Positions 55,234 to 64,000 of a stretch of DNA of 64,000 nucleotides are shown piece by piece (positions within the stretch are counted from its first letter, which is position 1; the number at the start of each line of letters is the position of its first letter). The notes under the pieces were generated by a model. It was not told the DNA's origin and ran no database searches. It saw only the letters and a list, made by a program, of their open reading frames with translations. The stretch comes from Pholiota molesta (lineage: Eukaryota > Basidiomycota > Agaricomycetes > Agaricales > Strophariaceae), in assembly GCA_014925825.1 (NCBI GenBank), contig JACGCK010000048.1, positions 1 through 64,000 on the forward strand. Direction: 5' to 3'. The position numbers were made by a program, and so were the translations under genes.

Positions 55234-55543
55234 TTATATCCACGGCAAGACCGAGAAAGGGTCCTGTGGAATTTCAAAGCCAGATATGCAGATGATATGT
55301 AATTCTTCGAGAACTGGCATCTGGGCACACGCAGCCAGCAAATGATGTCGTAGTAGTCCCATACGCAAGATATATAGCTGGAATGGGGAGCAGATTGTAG
55401 CTTGGAAGGACAGGACCACCAGTAGAGAAATGCGTGAGGGCTGGGGCATGGTTCGCGAAAAGTCGGGTTGTTTTGCCGTTTGGTGGAACGTTGAAATGGG
55501 CCTCCGTCGTTTCTGCTGCGGAGATTCTCATTTCGGATGGCAA
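55234..55543 (-). pseudogene. F-box-family fragment
   Basis: Minus-strand blocks TTRLFANHAPALTHFS and LLAACAQMPVLEELHI match the mid-region of the F-box proteins at 7797 and 16753 (SPLFANDSPLLTDFS, LLAACAQMPLLEELSI). No F-box or C-terminus is nearby, and the blocks lie in two frames. An isolated relic ~37 kb from the main cluster, next to the second P450. Confidence 0.65.
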
Positions 55544-55755
55544 AAATCCAGAAAAATCCTCATACAGTCGGTTAGGTTCATGTCACATGATTTGACAAGC
55601 ATCGCGCAGCGACGCAGCAGTAACGGGCGGCATCGGATTCGAGTCTGTTTTATGGATCTCCTTTAGGCCCACCACAATTGCTATAATACAGGGAAAGACA
55701 CAGAAAGCATCGCTCAGGAACGACTCGGACTCCAGCCTACTCCAGCCTTCCAAGG

Positions 55756-58430
55756 ATGGACTTACCTCCAGGTGCTGTTTACATACTGCACTTGATTGCT
55801 GGCTATTATGATGCGGCGCGCATTTACTTCTTCCTCCAGCTGCTACAAGCATACCAACCATCCTTCCATATTCCGTTCTGGTGGGGCATCGCAGCCTTTG
55901 TTTTATCTCGACCAGTCTTTCTTGCTGTCAGGTTCTATTCGACGTCATGGGCCAACAAACGAACTGCAGCTGAACTTGGAGCCATTATTCCTCCCGTTGT
56001 TCAAGACTCGTCGATTTCCGTGGTAAAGCAGATGGCAGAGACTAGCAGAGTCGGATATCCATGTATGTGAACTGTATGTCATCCAGTATATTATCCTTTC
56101 TTATTTTTCCGTATCTTCCAAGGCGATATGATGTATCAACTTAGTCTGAAGTATGGAAACGTATTCCAGTTCGAACTGTTCCAACAACGCATCGTATGTT
56201 TTGCATTTTGATTGTAAATATCTTATATGATTCATTGTTGAACCTCAAGGTTGTGACTATGGAACCGGAACACGTCAAGGTATGTTACTACACGCAGAAA
56301 TTGTCTCCATCGTCCAAACTTGAAGCAAATTTGCTGCGACTAGGCGATATTGGCCACTCAATTCGAATCATTCGACAAAGGTGATCTTCTCGACTTGTAG
56401 ATGAATAAAACTCTAACTATTTGAGTGCTCCTATGTTTAGGCCCAGTATTCATTGACCAGATGGACTCACTTTTGGGGACAGGTGTCTTTAATACCGACG
56501 GTACGCAGTTTTATCCTCCCCGAAGTTTACTGGACTCATGCAAAAGATAAGGCGAGATGTGGAAGTGAGTATTGTGGACAGTATTAGTAGCTTGCGTAAC
56601 AAGGAACTCCATCCAGATTCCATCGTTCGATGACTCGCCCTTTCTTCACCCGTGAACGCATCAGTGACTTCGAAATTTACCATCGTAACTGCAATATCGC
56701 TCTCCGCGCAGCAAAAAGCCGCCTTGCAGAAGGACTTCCCCTCAATTTCCAGGTATGCTACTGGCACAATATCATACCCACATAAAATCTAAACGACGTA
56801 TGTTCAAATAGGATCTCGTGTCTCGCTTTACCCTCGACTCAGCCACCGAATTTCTCTTCGGACACATGGTCGGATCATTAGAGGCTGGTCTCCCATACCC
56901 TCCATCACACACGGTCCATAATTCGCAATCTCTTAACGCTCACCCGTCGACAGCCTTTGTCAAGGCGTTCGGCGAAGGACAAGTGTTGTCACTCTGTCGT
57001 CTGGGTTACGGGCCTGAGTGGCGTCTTGTGGAATTCGGAAAGGACAAAGTCAAGCCCCTGCGTAAGATTATCGACGAGTTCACGGAGCCACTCATGACGG
57101 AGGCTTTGGAGAGGTTACAAAGGGAAGTATCTGGGGAGAAAGCTGAGGAAGATAGTAACTTGCTGGCACATCTTGTAAGGCATACCCAAGATCGAAAGGT
57201 TCTGAAGGACGAGGTTAGCAATTTCTGTTAATCTTTGCAATCCTGATATCACTAACTCCGGGGATAGTTGATGAATCTCCTCGTAGCTGGTCGAGACACA
57301 GTGGGTACCAAATCGTTTTTCTTCTATAGGCCTCAGCCACTTATCTTTCGTCGTCAACTACAGACTGGATCGCTTCTTACATTCGCGTTCTACATGCTCA
57401 CGCAGCATCCCGACATCGAAAGGCGTCTGCGCGAGGAGATCTTCGAGAAGATAGGTCCCGTAGGCAACCCCACATACGAGCATATGCGAGAAATGAAATT
57501 TATGAGAGCCTTCCTCAATGGTATTGTATTCGCTATATATTTACCTTTCAAACCTCATATTAACGGTTTCTCGTCAGAGGTTCTCAGGCTTTATCCACCT
57601 GTGTACGTCTTCCGTTTCTAATCTCTTCAGAATCAAATTCATCCTTGACTCCCCATTAGTCCCGCCGATAGCAGGCAAGTAATTTTCATTGGTCTACTGA
57701 AAGGGATTCTTACTGACGCATGCTGCGTGTAATTTAGGTGCGCGAACAAAGACGTTACTCTGCCCCCGCGCACCCGGGCCAGAAACCAGTTTATATTCCC
57801 GCGAACACTACGTGCGTGACCTTGCCACCTTGAAAATTTTGGCGTGCACATCGTTTACAAAACAAACTAAATAGCCTTGTCTATCATATTCTAAATACGC
57901 AGCGAAGAACTGATTTATGGGGACCCGATGGTACGTTTTCTCGAGGACGACACTGCGCGAAAGCTGAGGTGTTTTCATTGCATAGCAATGGAATTCGATC
58001 CCGACAGGTTCCTAGACGAGAGATTGCACAAATATCTCGTCCCGAATCCCTATATTTTCTTCCCTTTCAACGCCGGGCCCAGAATCTGTCTGGGGCAGCA
58101 GGTGCGCTGCTGAGGTGTGTTTCTGATGATGTTGAGATGCTGACCAGTCTGGCATACACACAGTTCGCCTATCATGAGGCGACGTTCTTCCTCGTCCGGC
58201 TGTTGCAGGAATTCACTGGCTTTGCTCTGGACGATTCGAATGCTAAGCCACCCGCAGACTGGGCTCAGGCAGCCGGCCGCAAGGGTACTGAGAAGATTCA
58301 TCTATTATCTCATTTGACGATGTATGTCAAGGTGAGTGTATATTTCGATATTTGCTCTTGAATGTCGGTACTTAGCATTTGAACCAAGGATGGACTATGG
58401 GTCCGCATGCAAGAGTTGAACACTGCCTAG
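55756..58430 (+). CDS. Cytochrome P450, CYP63-type, second copy
   Basis: Same exon plan and family landmarks as the minus-strand gene at 18711: two N-terminal hydrophobic spans, [37 protein letters not shown], the I-helix AGRDT, ExxR in [35 protein letters not shown], heme loop [12 protein letters not shown] and the end [10 protein letters not shown]. One spot is odd. A C-run at 57763-57767 has five bases where the paralog has six, shifting frame. Reading the preceding intron from the GC donor (57675) therefore breaks the protein. Using a GT four bases downstream (57679) restores it, with about 13 changed residues. It is called as a gene, with a caution. Confidence 0.75.
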
Positions 58431-58599
58431 TCTTTTTAAATAATATGTGAACATGTGCTTATTGGAAATGATAGTATCCTCAAGCCGAGATGAAGACGGA
58501 GGTTAGGACAAGTGTTCCGGTCGGTATGCTCTCGTTCGACCGAGATTTGAAATCCCACTATGACGGTGGTAGGGTCATAGGACCTATATATGAAGTCAT

Positions 58600-59010
58600 G
58601 ATTTGCAGCCCCCGGTAAGAGTCTGCAGGAATTCAAGGCTATGTAGCATGAGACGCAATCTAATATTAGTAGCGCAAAGACCAGCAGTAATTTATAAATA
58701 CTTCGAGTTGTACCCCGAGTCTGTATTAATTCAAAGCTGTGCAGAATGAGAAATCCGGTATTAGGGCGAAGAGGCCGGAAAGTGAGTCTGAAGAGTCATT
58801 CAACGCTGTGTAGAATGAGATGCAATATGATATCAGTAGCGACAAAAGCCGCAGTAAGTTAAGAATACTTACTCGAGTTTGTAAGGACTCAGAGCTGCGT
58901 AGATGAGAAATCCAGTATGAGTAAGGCGATGAGGCCGATGCAAGTTCAACGCGCGTATGATACGCTGTGTAGAATGAGATGCAATGAATCATTAGTAGCG
59001 CAAAGACTGT
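58600..59010 (+). repeat. Short degenerate tandem array
   Basis: Five related blocks about 80 bp apart, in two alternating versions. Version A: CTGTGTAGAATGAGATGCAAT...AGTAGCG (near 58640, 58806, 58967). Version B: CTGTGCAGAATGAGAAATCC...GGCGA.GAGGCCG (near 58735, 58892). The higher-order unit is therefore ~165 bp. No coding potential. It lies upstream of the membrane-protein gene. Confidence 0.7.
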
Positions 59011-59158
59011 TCGTTTAGATTTAGCTTTCATATAAAAACAACATCGAGGGTAAGAAGCGAACAAGCCAGTAGATTGACCTTGGATTAACAGCCGCAAACC
59101 AGCAGCTATCTCACCAACTTGACTTTGCACTCCATCAACCTGGGGAGCTCAGACCATC

Positions 59159-60148
59159 ATGGCCAGCAACGTTGTACATCAACTTCCGCAGACGTGAGTT
59201 TAATTTCTTGACTCGATTTGTGGCAAATGACACTTTATATTGATGATCTGTCCAAGACAACGCGACGCAGCAAACGATACGCTTGAAGCGAAGCCCATTA
59301 GCGGCTGGAATTGGTTACAGAGAGGTGTTTGCCTGATAGCGACGCTTAACCTTTGTCGCGTCTTTTACCAAACATGCCGCCTTCCACCAAGAGCGCCGAC
59401 AGATGTATTAGAGAGGCTCCCTGTTCCTGTCAGCTGCAACGACAGAGTCGCCGAATGGAAGGGGATTTTAAGGAAAATGAAGAAAGAATGGAAGCAAATT
59501 TCCTTAGGTTGCGCTCTGATTTTAACGTACGTGTTCTAGTGCATAGTTGTCCGATATAGCAGTTAAACGACCTGAATACTACTAGACTTTCCGTTGCGCT
59601 CTTGCAGATTGATTTTGTTCTCCAAAGCACTATTGGGAGGACAGCAGCCATTGCGACATTTATATTGTCAGGTGCTGGTCTTGTCCTCAGCATCACCTTC
59701 AGATTGGTTATTAATCGACCCAGGGATGGAAAATGTCCAAATCGGTTGGTCAGGGTTAGTAATTCGACTTTGGTTACGAGGCTTCAACAATGTTGATATT
59801 TTTATTCACCGTCTTAGGCATCCAAAGCCTTTGATAACTTAGAATCTGTCGAATTTTGGTCCCTTCTTGCACTTCCATTGTCGTTCCTTGTATGGTGGGT
59901 TTATATTTCTCTCCTGCTTTTCCTCGAATTGATTCATATAATTTGGATTCGATGTGTTTAGGTCAATCGTGCTCTGCGTGATTACTGTGCTTGTTCTGTC
60001 GTGGACGATGCAAAATGGAAGTGCAGATGGTGACAGCGCGGCGACGAGGGTCGGAGACATCGTCAGTGCGGCTTTTCTAATGACGTTGATGCTGGTTGTT
60101 ATCTGCTCGGGATATCGAGCAATCAAATTTGCAAGAGAGCTGTGTTAG
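59159..60148 (+). CDS. Small multi-pass membrane protein, unknown
   Basis: The last three exons are firm: about 59608-59753 (IDFVLQSTIGRTAAIATFILSGAGLVLSITFRLV), 59819-59901 (ASKAFDNLESVEFWSLLALPLSFLVW) and about 59962-60148 (SIVLCVITVLVLSW...FLMTLMLVVICSG). They are joined by GT-AG introns in frame and give three to four membrane spans. Upstream, an exon ending at about 59527 encodes a charged helix (GDFKENEERMEANFLRLRSDFN). The ATG at 59159 with a short first exon is the likely start, but the splicing between 59200 and 59410 is uncertain. Families with a soluble helix before several spans are common and mostly uncharacterised in Agaricomycetes. No function assigned. Confidence 0.55.
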
Positions 60149-60932
60149 AGACTATAACGAAAAGTACTTTTTCTTTCTTTCTTTTGCTTTTATAAATTAT
60201 GGCTTACGCTGTCTGTGTACATATTTTGCTCTTGTACTATTATTCCAAAGCTTGAAGAGCCTATCCTAATTATTCTATTTCTGCGGCTCTGCCTGTGACT
60301 TATTTCATTTTTGACTGAGCTTTATGTTCACATCACGCGAAATTCTAGTATGATTGACTCTCTCAGATGCACGTTTCTGCACTTGACCAATATATAGCAT
60401 GTGCCGGTGTCAGCTCTCATGATACTACTACCAAAGCAAGCAGTGTTAATAAGAGCGCCACGCTTTACTTGCATTATATCTGTGAATGACAGAACCTCCT
60501 GATGAGCCAGTCTCTCCCCGTCGCTCCGGACTCTTGTCCGGACTGTTCGGATTCTAGCTATGCAGGGCGATACACTCTGAAAATGAAGTCAGCAATCGGG
60601 GATCACCACAGATCTGCCGCAAGCATTCCGCAGGCATTGCGCACGGAGGCCCGAGTACACTCTGAGAACGAAGTCAGCATTCGGGGATTGCCACCCGCTG
60701 CGCAAACGGGCGCCAACCAAAGCGCGCGCTTATGTGACAGTCACGAAACGAGTCACTGCAACCCGGGTTGATCCGAACTTTGAAGCGTGGGGAAACATTT
60801 GCAAAAAAATAGACTGGTACGAATCGTTTCGGCAGGTTCTCCTTCACAGCCAACGTTGGGGCATTTCCAACACCCACCAGGGGCATACCCACAACATCCA
60901 CCAAGGTGTCGCCAGACACCCCCTAGGCAGTC
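60149..60932. other. Intergenic with an 85 bp direct duplication
   Basis: TACACTCTGAAAATGAAGTC at 60571 recurs as a close variant at 60656, each followed by AGCAATCGGGGAT-like sequence. Otherwise nothing recognised. The PPR gene promoter must lie here. Confidence 0.5.
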
Positions 60933-63900
60933 ATGCTGCCCCACATCCTACACAGCACGGGACGCGCGGTCGCCGTCGTCCACAACCAAACTCACGCTTT
61001 TCGCAATGTCCTCCAGCTGCAGTCGAGTGGGCCGTCGTCGGGCTCGGGGTCAGGTTGGGGGAACGGTCCAGGTCCAGGAGGCTCCAAGTATGGCGCCGGA
61101 AGCCGTTTCTATACTGGCTACAATGTATGTTCTCAATCGACGCCTGCTCGCGTGCTTCTCTCATTGTTTGCACAGAGCGCGGGGCGTGCAGTGACCCAGG
61201 CAAATGCGGTGACCTCGCAGGATGGACCGACTATTCAGGTCGATGAACAAGAAGAGGTTGCGCCCAAGCGGGCCATCTTGCCCACCCCGAGCAGGAAACC
61301 TCGCATGCGAAGCTCCAGCGTGTCGATGGGCGTCAGCGGTCGCATGGAACGCGGTGAAAAATTAGGTGTCCTCAAGACCGTTCAGCTGCACACGCGCGGA
61401 AAACATGCATTCGCGCCTGTAGAATCAATGGCCTCGGCGAAGGAAAGGCTTCTCGCCGACCCCCTCCCTGTAGTTCCTAGCACGACCACAACTACGACCA
61501 CGACCACAGCTACTCAACCCTTACTCGTCCGCCGCAACTCGACCTCTGCCCCGTTAAGCCCTTTATTAAACGCGACTGAACCACCTATTCCTCTGCCCGA
61601 GGTCAATGGGCAACCCACAGAGCAATCGGAACAACCTACCCCGGAGGGAAAGGCTTCCAGAGGCCCCTTTGACGTTGATATCTCAAACTTGCGCTATCTT
61701 GCTAACACTGGGGACGCTGCAAACAAACTTCCCAAGGCCGTACGCAGAATATTGGCCAAACACGATAAACCATCTGTCGAGGTCTTCAATACCATCTTCT
61801 GGGCTTTCATCAAGACTCGTGCCGAGGGTACACCTCTCGGGCCTATCATCGATGCATACAATGCCATGCTTAACAAATCTGTCTTGCCCAATGTCGAAAC
61901 CTATGAGCTGCTCATCCAGGTGCTGACTACGCGCGATCAGGAAGTCCACCGTGCAAAAGTCTCTCTGGACCTCCGCATGAAGAGGCAGCCCTTGGTAGGA
62001 CGGACGGAATCTGCGCTATCGGAAGGCGATCAGGAGCGACGCGCACAACTGGAGCAAGAGGACAACTTCGCGTCTGCCATGTCGCTTTTTGAGGGTGTCT
62101 TGGCCGTCGGTGGCAAGGATCAGCTCCAGGCCAGCACTTTCGTCCGCCTCGTCCACTGCGCTGCGAACCACAGCGACGTGCACGCGGCCATCCATGTTTT
62201 CGCACAGTTGGAGTCCCTGCAAATTCCTATCCCTATCCCGATGTACCGCTACCTGATCCTCGCGTTCTCGAATGCCGGCCAAATCGAACAGGCGGAGGAA
62301 ATCTTCAAGTCGTTCGTTGACGCAGGCGTACGGAGCAAACTGGCACGGTATCCTGCGCACTTGGCTCAAGCTGGCCGCCAAGCCCATATCATGGTTTGGA
62401 ACACCATGATGGAGGCGTACTTCCGCGCCGGCGCCCCGGAAAAGGCTATCGAGCTCGTCGACCAGGTCCTGAAATCAGAGGCAGGAAACAACTTCACTCC
62501 CGCCGATGTGCCCATCGCGACGTCGTCTATGTTCTCGACCGTCATCAGCGGGTTCCTGCAGGCGGGCGACGTCGCATCCGCGCTGGCTTGGTTCGATAAG
62601 CTGTTGACACAGGAGAAGGCGCCGGACGATCCGTACCAGGGCATTTCGGGCGGCGTCATGCGCCCCGACGGTCTTTCGTGGTTCCTGATGCTTGATGCTC
62701 TCGCGACACACGGCATGATCGAGGACATGAACCGGATTTTCAAAGTGCTCAAGGACGTGCACGTCGAAGACAGCATCCGCATCACCTCCACCATGCGCCT
62801 CATCCTCTACACCGCCAACTTCGACTACCTGGACAAGCGGACCGCGGACCGCGACGCCGCCGTCGCGCTCGTCGACTGGATGCTGCAGGACCTGGCGGAG
62901 GCGCGCGAGGAGAGCGCCTCGCACCTGCAGTGGAACAAGCTGATGCGGATCATGTGCAGCCATCTCGTGACGTACGGCGCGCTCGACCGCGCGGCGCGCG
63001 TGTTCCACGACGCGACGGTGCAGATCTACACGGACGGCAACATCTCGCTCTCGGTCAACCCGATCCTCATGGCGCAGGTCATGGGGCGCAAGGTGCAGAA
63101 CTTCATCCAGCGCGTGTACCGCGTGGTGTACCAGGGCGCGGGCACGCTGTCGTTCCTCCCCGCGCTGCTCCTCGCGCGGCTGGCGCACCAGCTGGAGCTG
63201 CAGTATGATTTGATGTTCGCGCCCGTGCTGCTGCACGCGTACGGGCTGGCGAAGGCGGACGGGACGCTGGAGTTCACCACGTTCACGGCGGAGGAGTGGG
63301 AGGTGCTCCTCATGCACGCGGCGCACTTCGAGCTCAACGCGCTCGACGGCAACCCCGCGCAGCTGCCGCACATTCGGCACTTCGCGTTCAGCGGCGACGT
63401 GCTGTCGCTGCTTGAGGAGTTCCGCAGCCGGGACGCGGCGTTCGAGTCGCTGAGCGAGGATGTCAGGCAGCGGATCGTCAGCGTCGTCGACAAGAAGATG
63501 GGCGTGGAGGGACGGCAGGAGCTCTTCGCGAGCTACGGTCCGGCGTACGCGGCGACCTCGGAACACTACGACCAGCTCCGGTACCGCGCGCTGGAAAACG
63601 CGGTCGTCAAGTCCGCGGACCTCCTCGAGCCCGTCGAGGCGCAGCTCCTTCCCCTCGACGAGCAGCTACAAATCAAGTCGGACACCTACCTCTCCCGGGC
63701 GATCACGCACGTCCTCGGCTCCGTCGCGGTCGTCGTGCAGGAGCGCCAGCTGAACAAGGCGTACAAGATGTTCGAGAACGGGCTGCAGCGCGGCGTCGCG
63801 CCCGCGCCGTACGTGCTCTGCCGGCTGATCGAGGGCTGGGGCCGCTTCGGGGCCCTCGACCGCGTGCGCGAGCTGTACACCGCGGCGCAGGCGGTGCTCG

Positions 63901-64000
63901 CGCAGGAGCCGGCGGAGAGCCAGAGGTACGAGTGGGCCGCGGTCGAGAACAGCATGGTGATCGCGCTCGCGCACGCGGGGCACGTCGACGCGGCGCACGT
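60933..64000 (+). CDS. Mitochondrial PPR-type protein (partial, runs off window)
   Basis: Exon 1 60933-61124 encodes a basic, hydroxylated leader (MLPHILHSTGRAVAVVHNQ), a likely mitochondrial presequence, then a Gly/Ser/Pro-rich stretch. A 51 bp GT-AG intron joins it in frame to exon 2 at 61176, which stays open to the window end (more than 1,000 residues in total). After a disordered Thr-rich segment come helical-repeat units of pentatricopeptide type: VEVFNTIFWAFIKT, ETYELLIQVL, MYRYLILAFSNAGQIEQAEEIF, IMVWNTMMEAYFRAGAPEKAIELV and MFSTVISGFLQAGDVASALAWF. Expected role is binding and maturation or translation of mitochondrial RNA. The exact ortholog cannot be told. The 3' half is markedly GC-rich. 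Confidence 0.8.
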   Translation, partial: MLPHILHSTGRAVAVVHNQTHAFRNVLQLQSSGPSSGSGSGWGNGPGPGGSKYGAGSRFYTGYNVCSQSTPARVLLSLFAQSAGRAVTQANAVTSQDGPTIQVDEQEEVAPKRAILPTPSRKPRMRSSSVSMGVSGRMERGEKLGVLKTVQLHTRGKHAFAPVESMASAKERLLADPLPVVPSTTTTTTTTTATQPLLVRRNSTSAPLSPLLNATEPPIPLPEVNGQPTEQSEQPTPEGKASRGPFDVDISNLRYLANTGDAANKLPKAVRRILAKHDKPSVEVFNTIFWAFIKTRAEGTPLGPIIDAYNAMLNKSVLPNVETYELLIQVLTTRDQEVHRAKVSLDLRMKRQPLVGRTESALSEGDQERRAQLEQEDNFASAMSLFEGVLAVGGKDQLQASTFVRLVHCAANHSDVHAAIHVFAQLESLQIPIPIPMYRYLILAFSNAGQIEQAEEIFKSFVDAGVRSKLARYPAHLAQAGRQAHIMVWNTMMEAYFRAGAPEKAIELVDQVLKSEAGNNFTPADVPIATSSMFSTVISGFLQAGDVASALAWFDKLLTQEKAPDDPYQGISGGVMRPDGLSWFLMLDALATHGMIEDMNRIFKVLKDVHVEDSIRITSTMRLILYTANFDYLDKRTADRDAAVALVDWMLQDLAEAREESASHLQWNKLMRIMCSHLVTYGALDRAARVFHDATVQIYTDGNISLSVNPILMAQVMGRKVQNFIQRVYRVVYQGAGTLSFLPALLLARLAHQLELQYDLMFAPVLLHAYGLAKADGTLEFTTFTAEEWEVLLMHAAHFELNALDGNPAQLPHIRHFAFSGDVLSLLEEFRSRDAAFESLSEDVRQRIVSVVDKKMGVEGRQELFASYGPAYAATSEHYDQLRYRALENAVVKSADLLEPVEAQLLPLDEQLQIKSDTYLSRAITHVLGSVAVVVQERQLNKAYKMFENGLQRGVAPAPYVLCRLIEGWGRFGALDRVRELYTAAQAVLAQEPAESQRYEWAAVENSMVIALAHAGHVDAAH

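Noticed and set aside
62475..63566. 363-codon minus-strand frame
   Set aside because: Shadow of the PPR gene; Arg/Val/His-rich without motifs, typical of antisense GC-rich DNA.

Overview
The window looks like a chromosome segment of an Agaricomycete (mushroom-forming, probably wood- or litter-decaying) basidiomycete. The reasons are dense genes with many 50-70 nt introns, CYP63-type P450s, a heme-thiolate (unspecific) peroxygenase, an aryl-alcohol-oxidase-like GMC flavoenzyme, NACHT and F-box expansions, and a Ty1/copia element. No organism can be named from sequence alone.

Layout. 1-2.1 kb: no gene, but a 1,014 bp transposon-like element with ~211 bp inverted termini and a perfect 9 bp target duplication. 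2.2-3.9 kb: SEC14. 4.3-18.4 kb: a cluster of F-box genes (two intact, at least two broken and one trace), a small unknown gene, and an intact 5.3 kb copia retrotransposon with identical LTRs inserted into a repeat next to the F-box genes. 18.7-21.4 kb: a CYP63-type P450 on the minus strand. 21.8-23.4 kb: an orphan protein. 24.2-26.6 kb: the housekeeping pair CGI121 (KEOPS) and RPN10 (26S proteasome), divergently transcribed. 26.7-29.1 kb: a frameshifted NACHT NTPase gene, with an AT-rich inverted-repeat element ~100 bp upstream of its start.

31.0-44.2 kb is a large inverted duplication. Arms of ~4.5 and ~5.6 kb each carry a glycine-rich-domain (DUF1399-type) gene. They flank a unique centre with an ER thioredoxin/PDI-like membrane protein. 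The left copy appears intact; the right copy has frameshifts, a lost splice donor, a MITE insertion and a second large indel.

45.0-64.0 kb: an unspecific peroxygenase, a single-pass membrane protein, tRNA-Leu(CAG), an APH-like kinase, SCO1, a GMC oxidoreductase, a second tRNA-Leu(CAG) in opposite orientation, an F-box remnant, a second CYP63-type P450, a short tandem repeat array, a small multi-pass membrane protein, and a mitochondrial PPR protein that runs off the window.

Functionally the window mixes core genes (SEC14, RPN10, CGI121, SCO1, PPR, tRNAs) with oxidative secretory and xenobiotic genes (UPO, GMC, two P450s) and fast-evolving family genes (F-box, NACHT, GRDP) that show most of the duplication and decay. 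No coherent new operon-like system was found. The most unusual objects are the inverted duplication, the three transposon-like elements defined here by exact ends or empty sites, and a P450 whose reading frame may have been rescued by a shifted splice donor.
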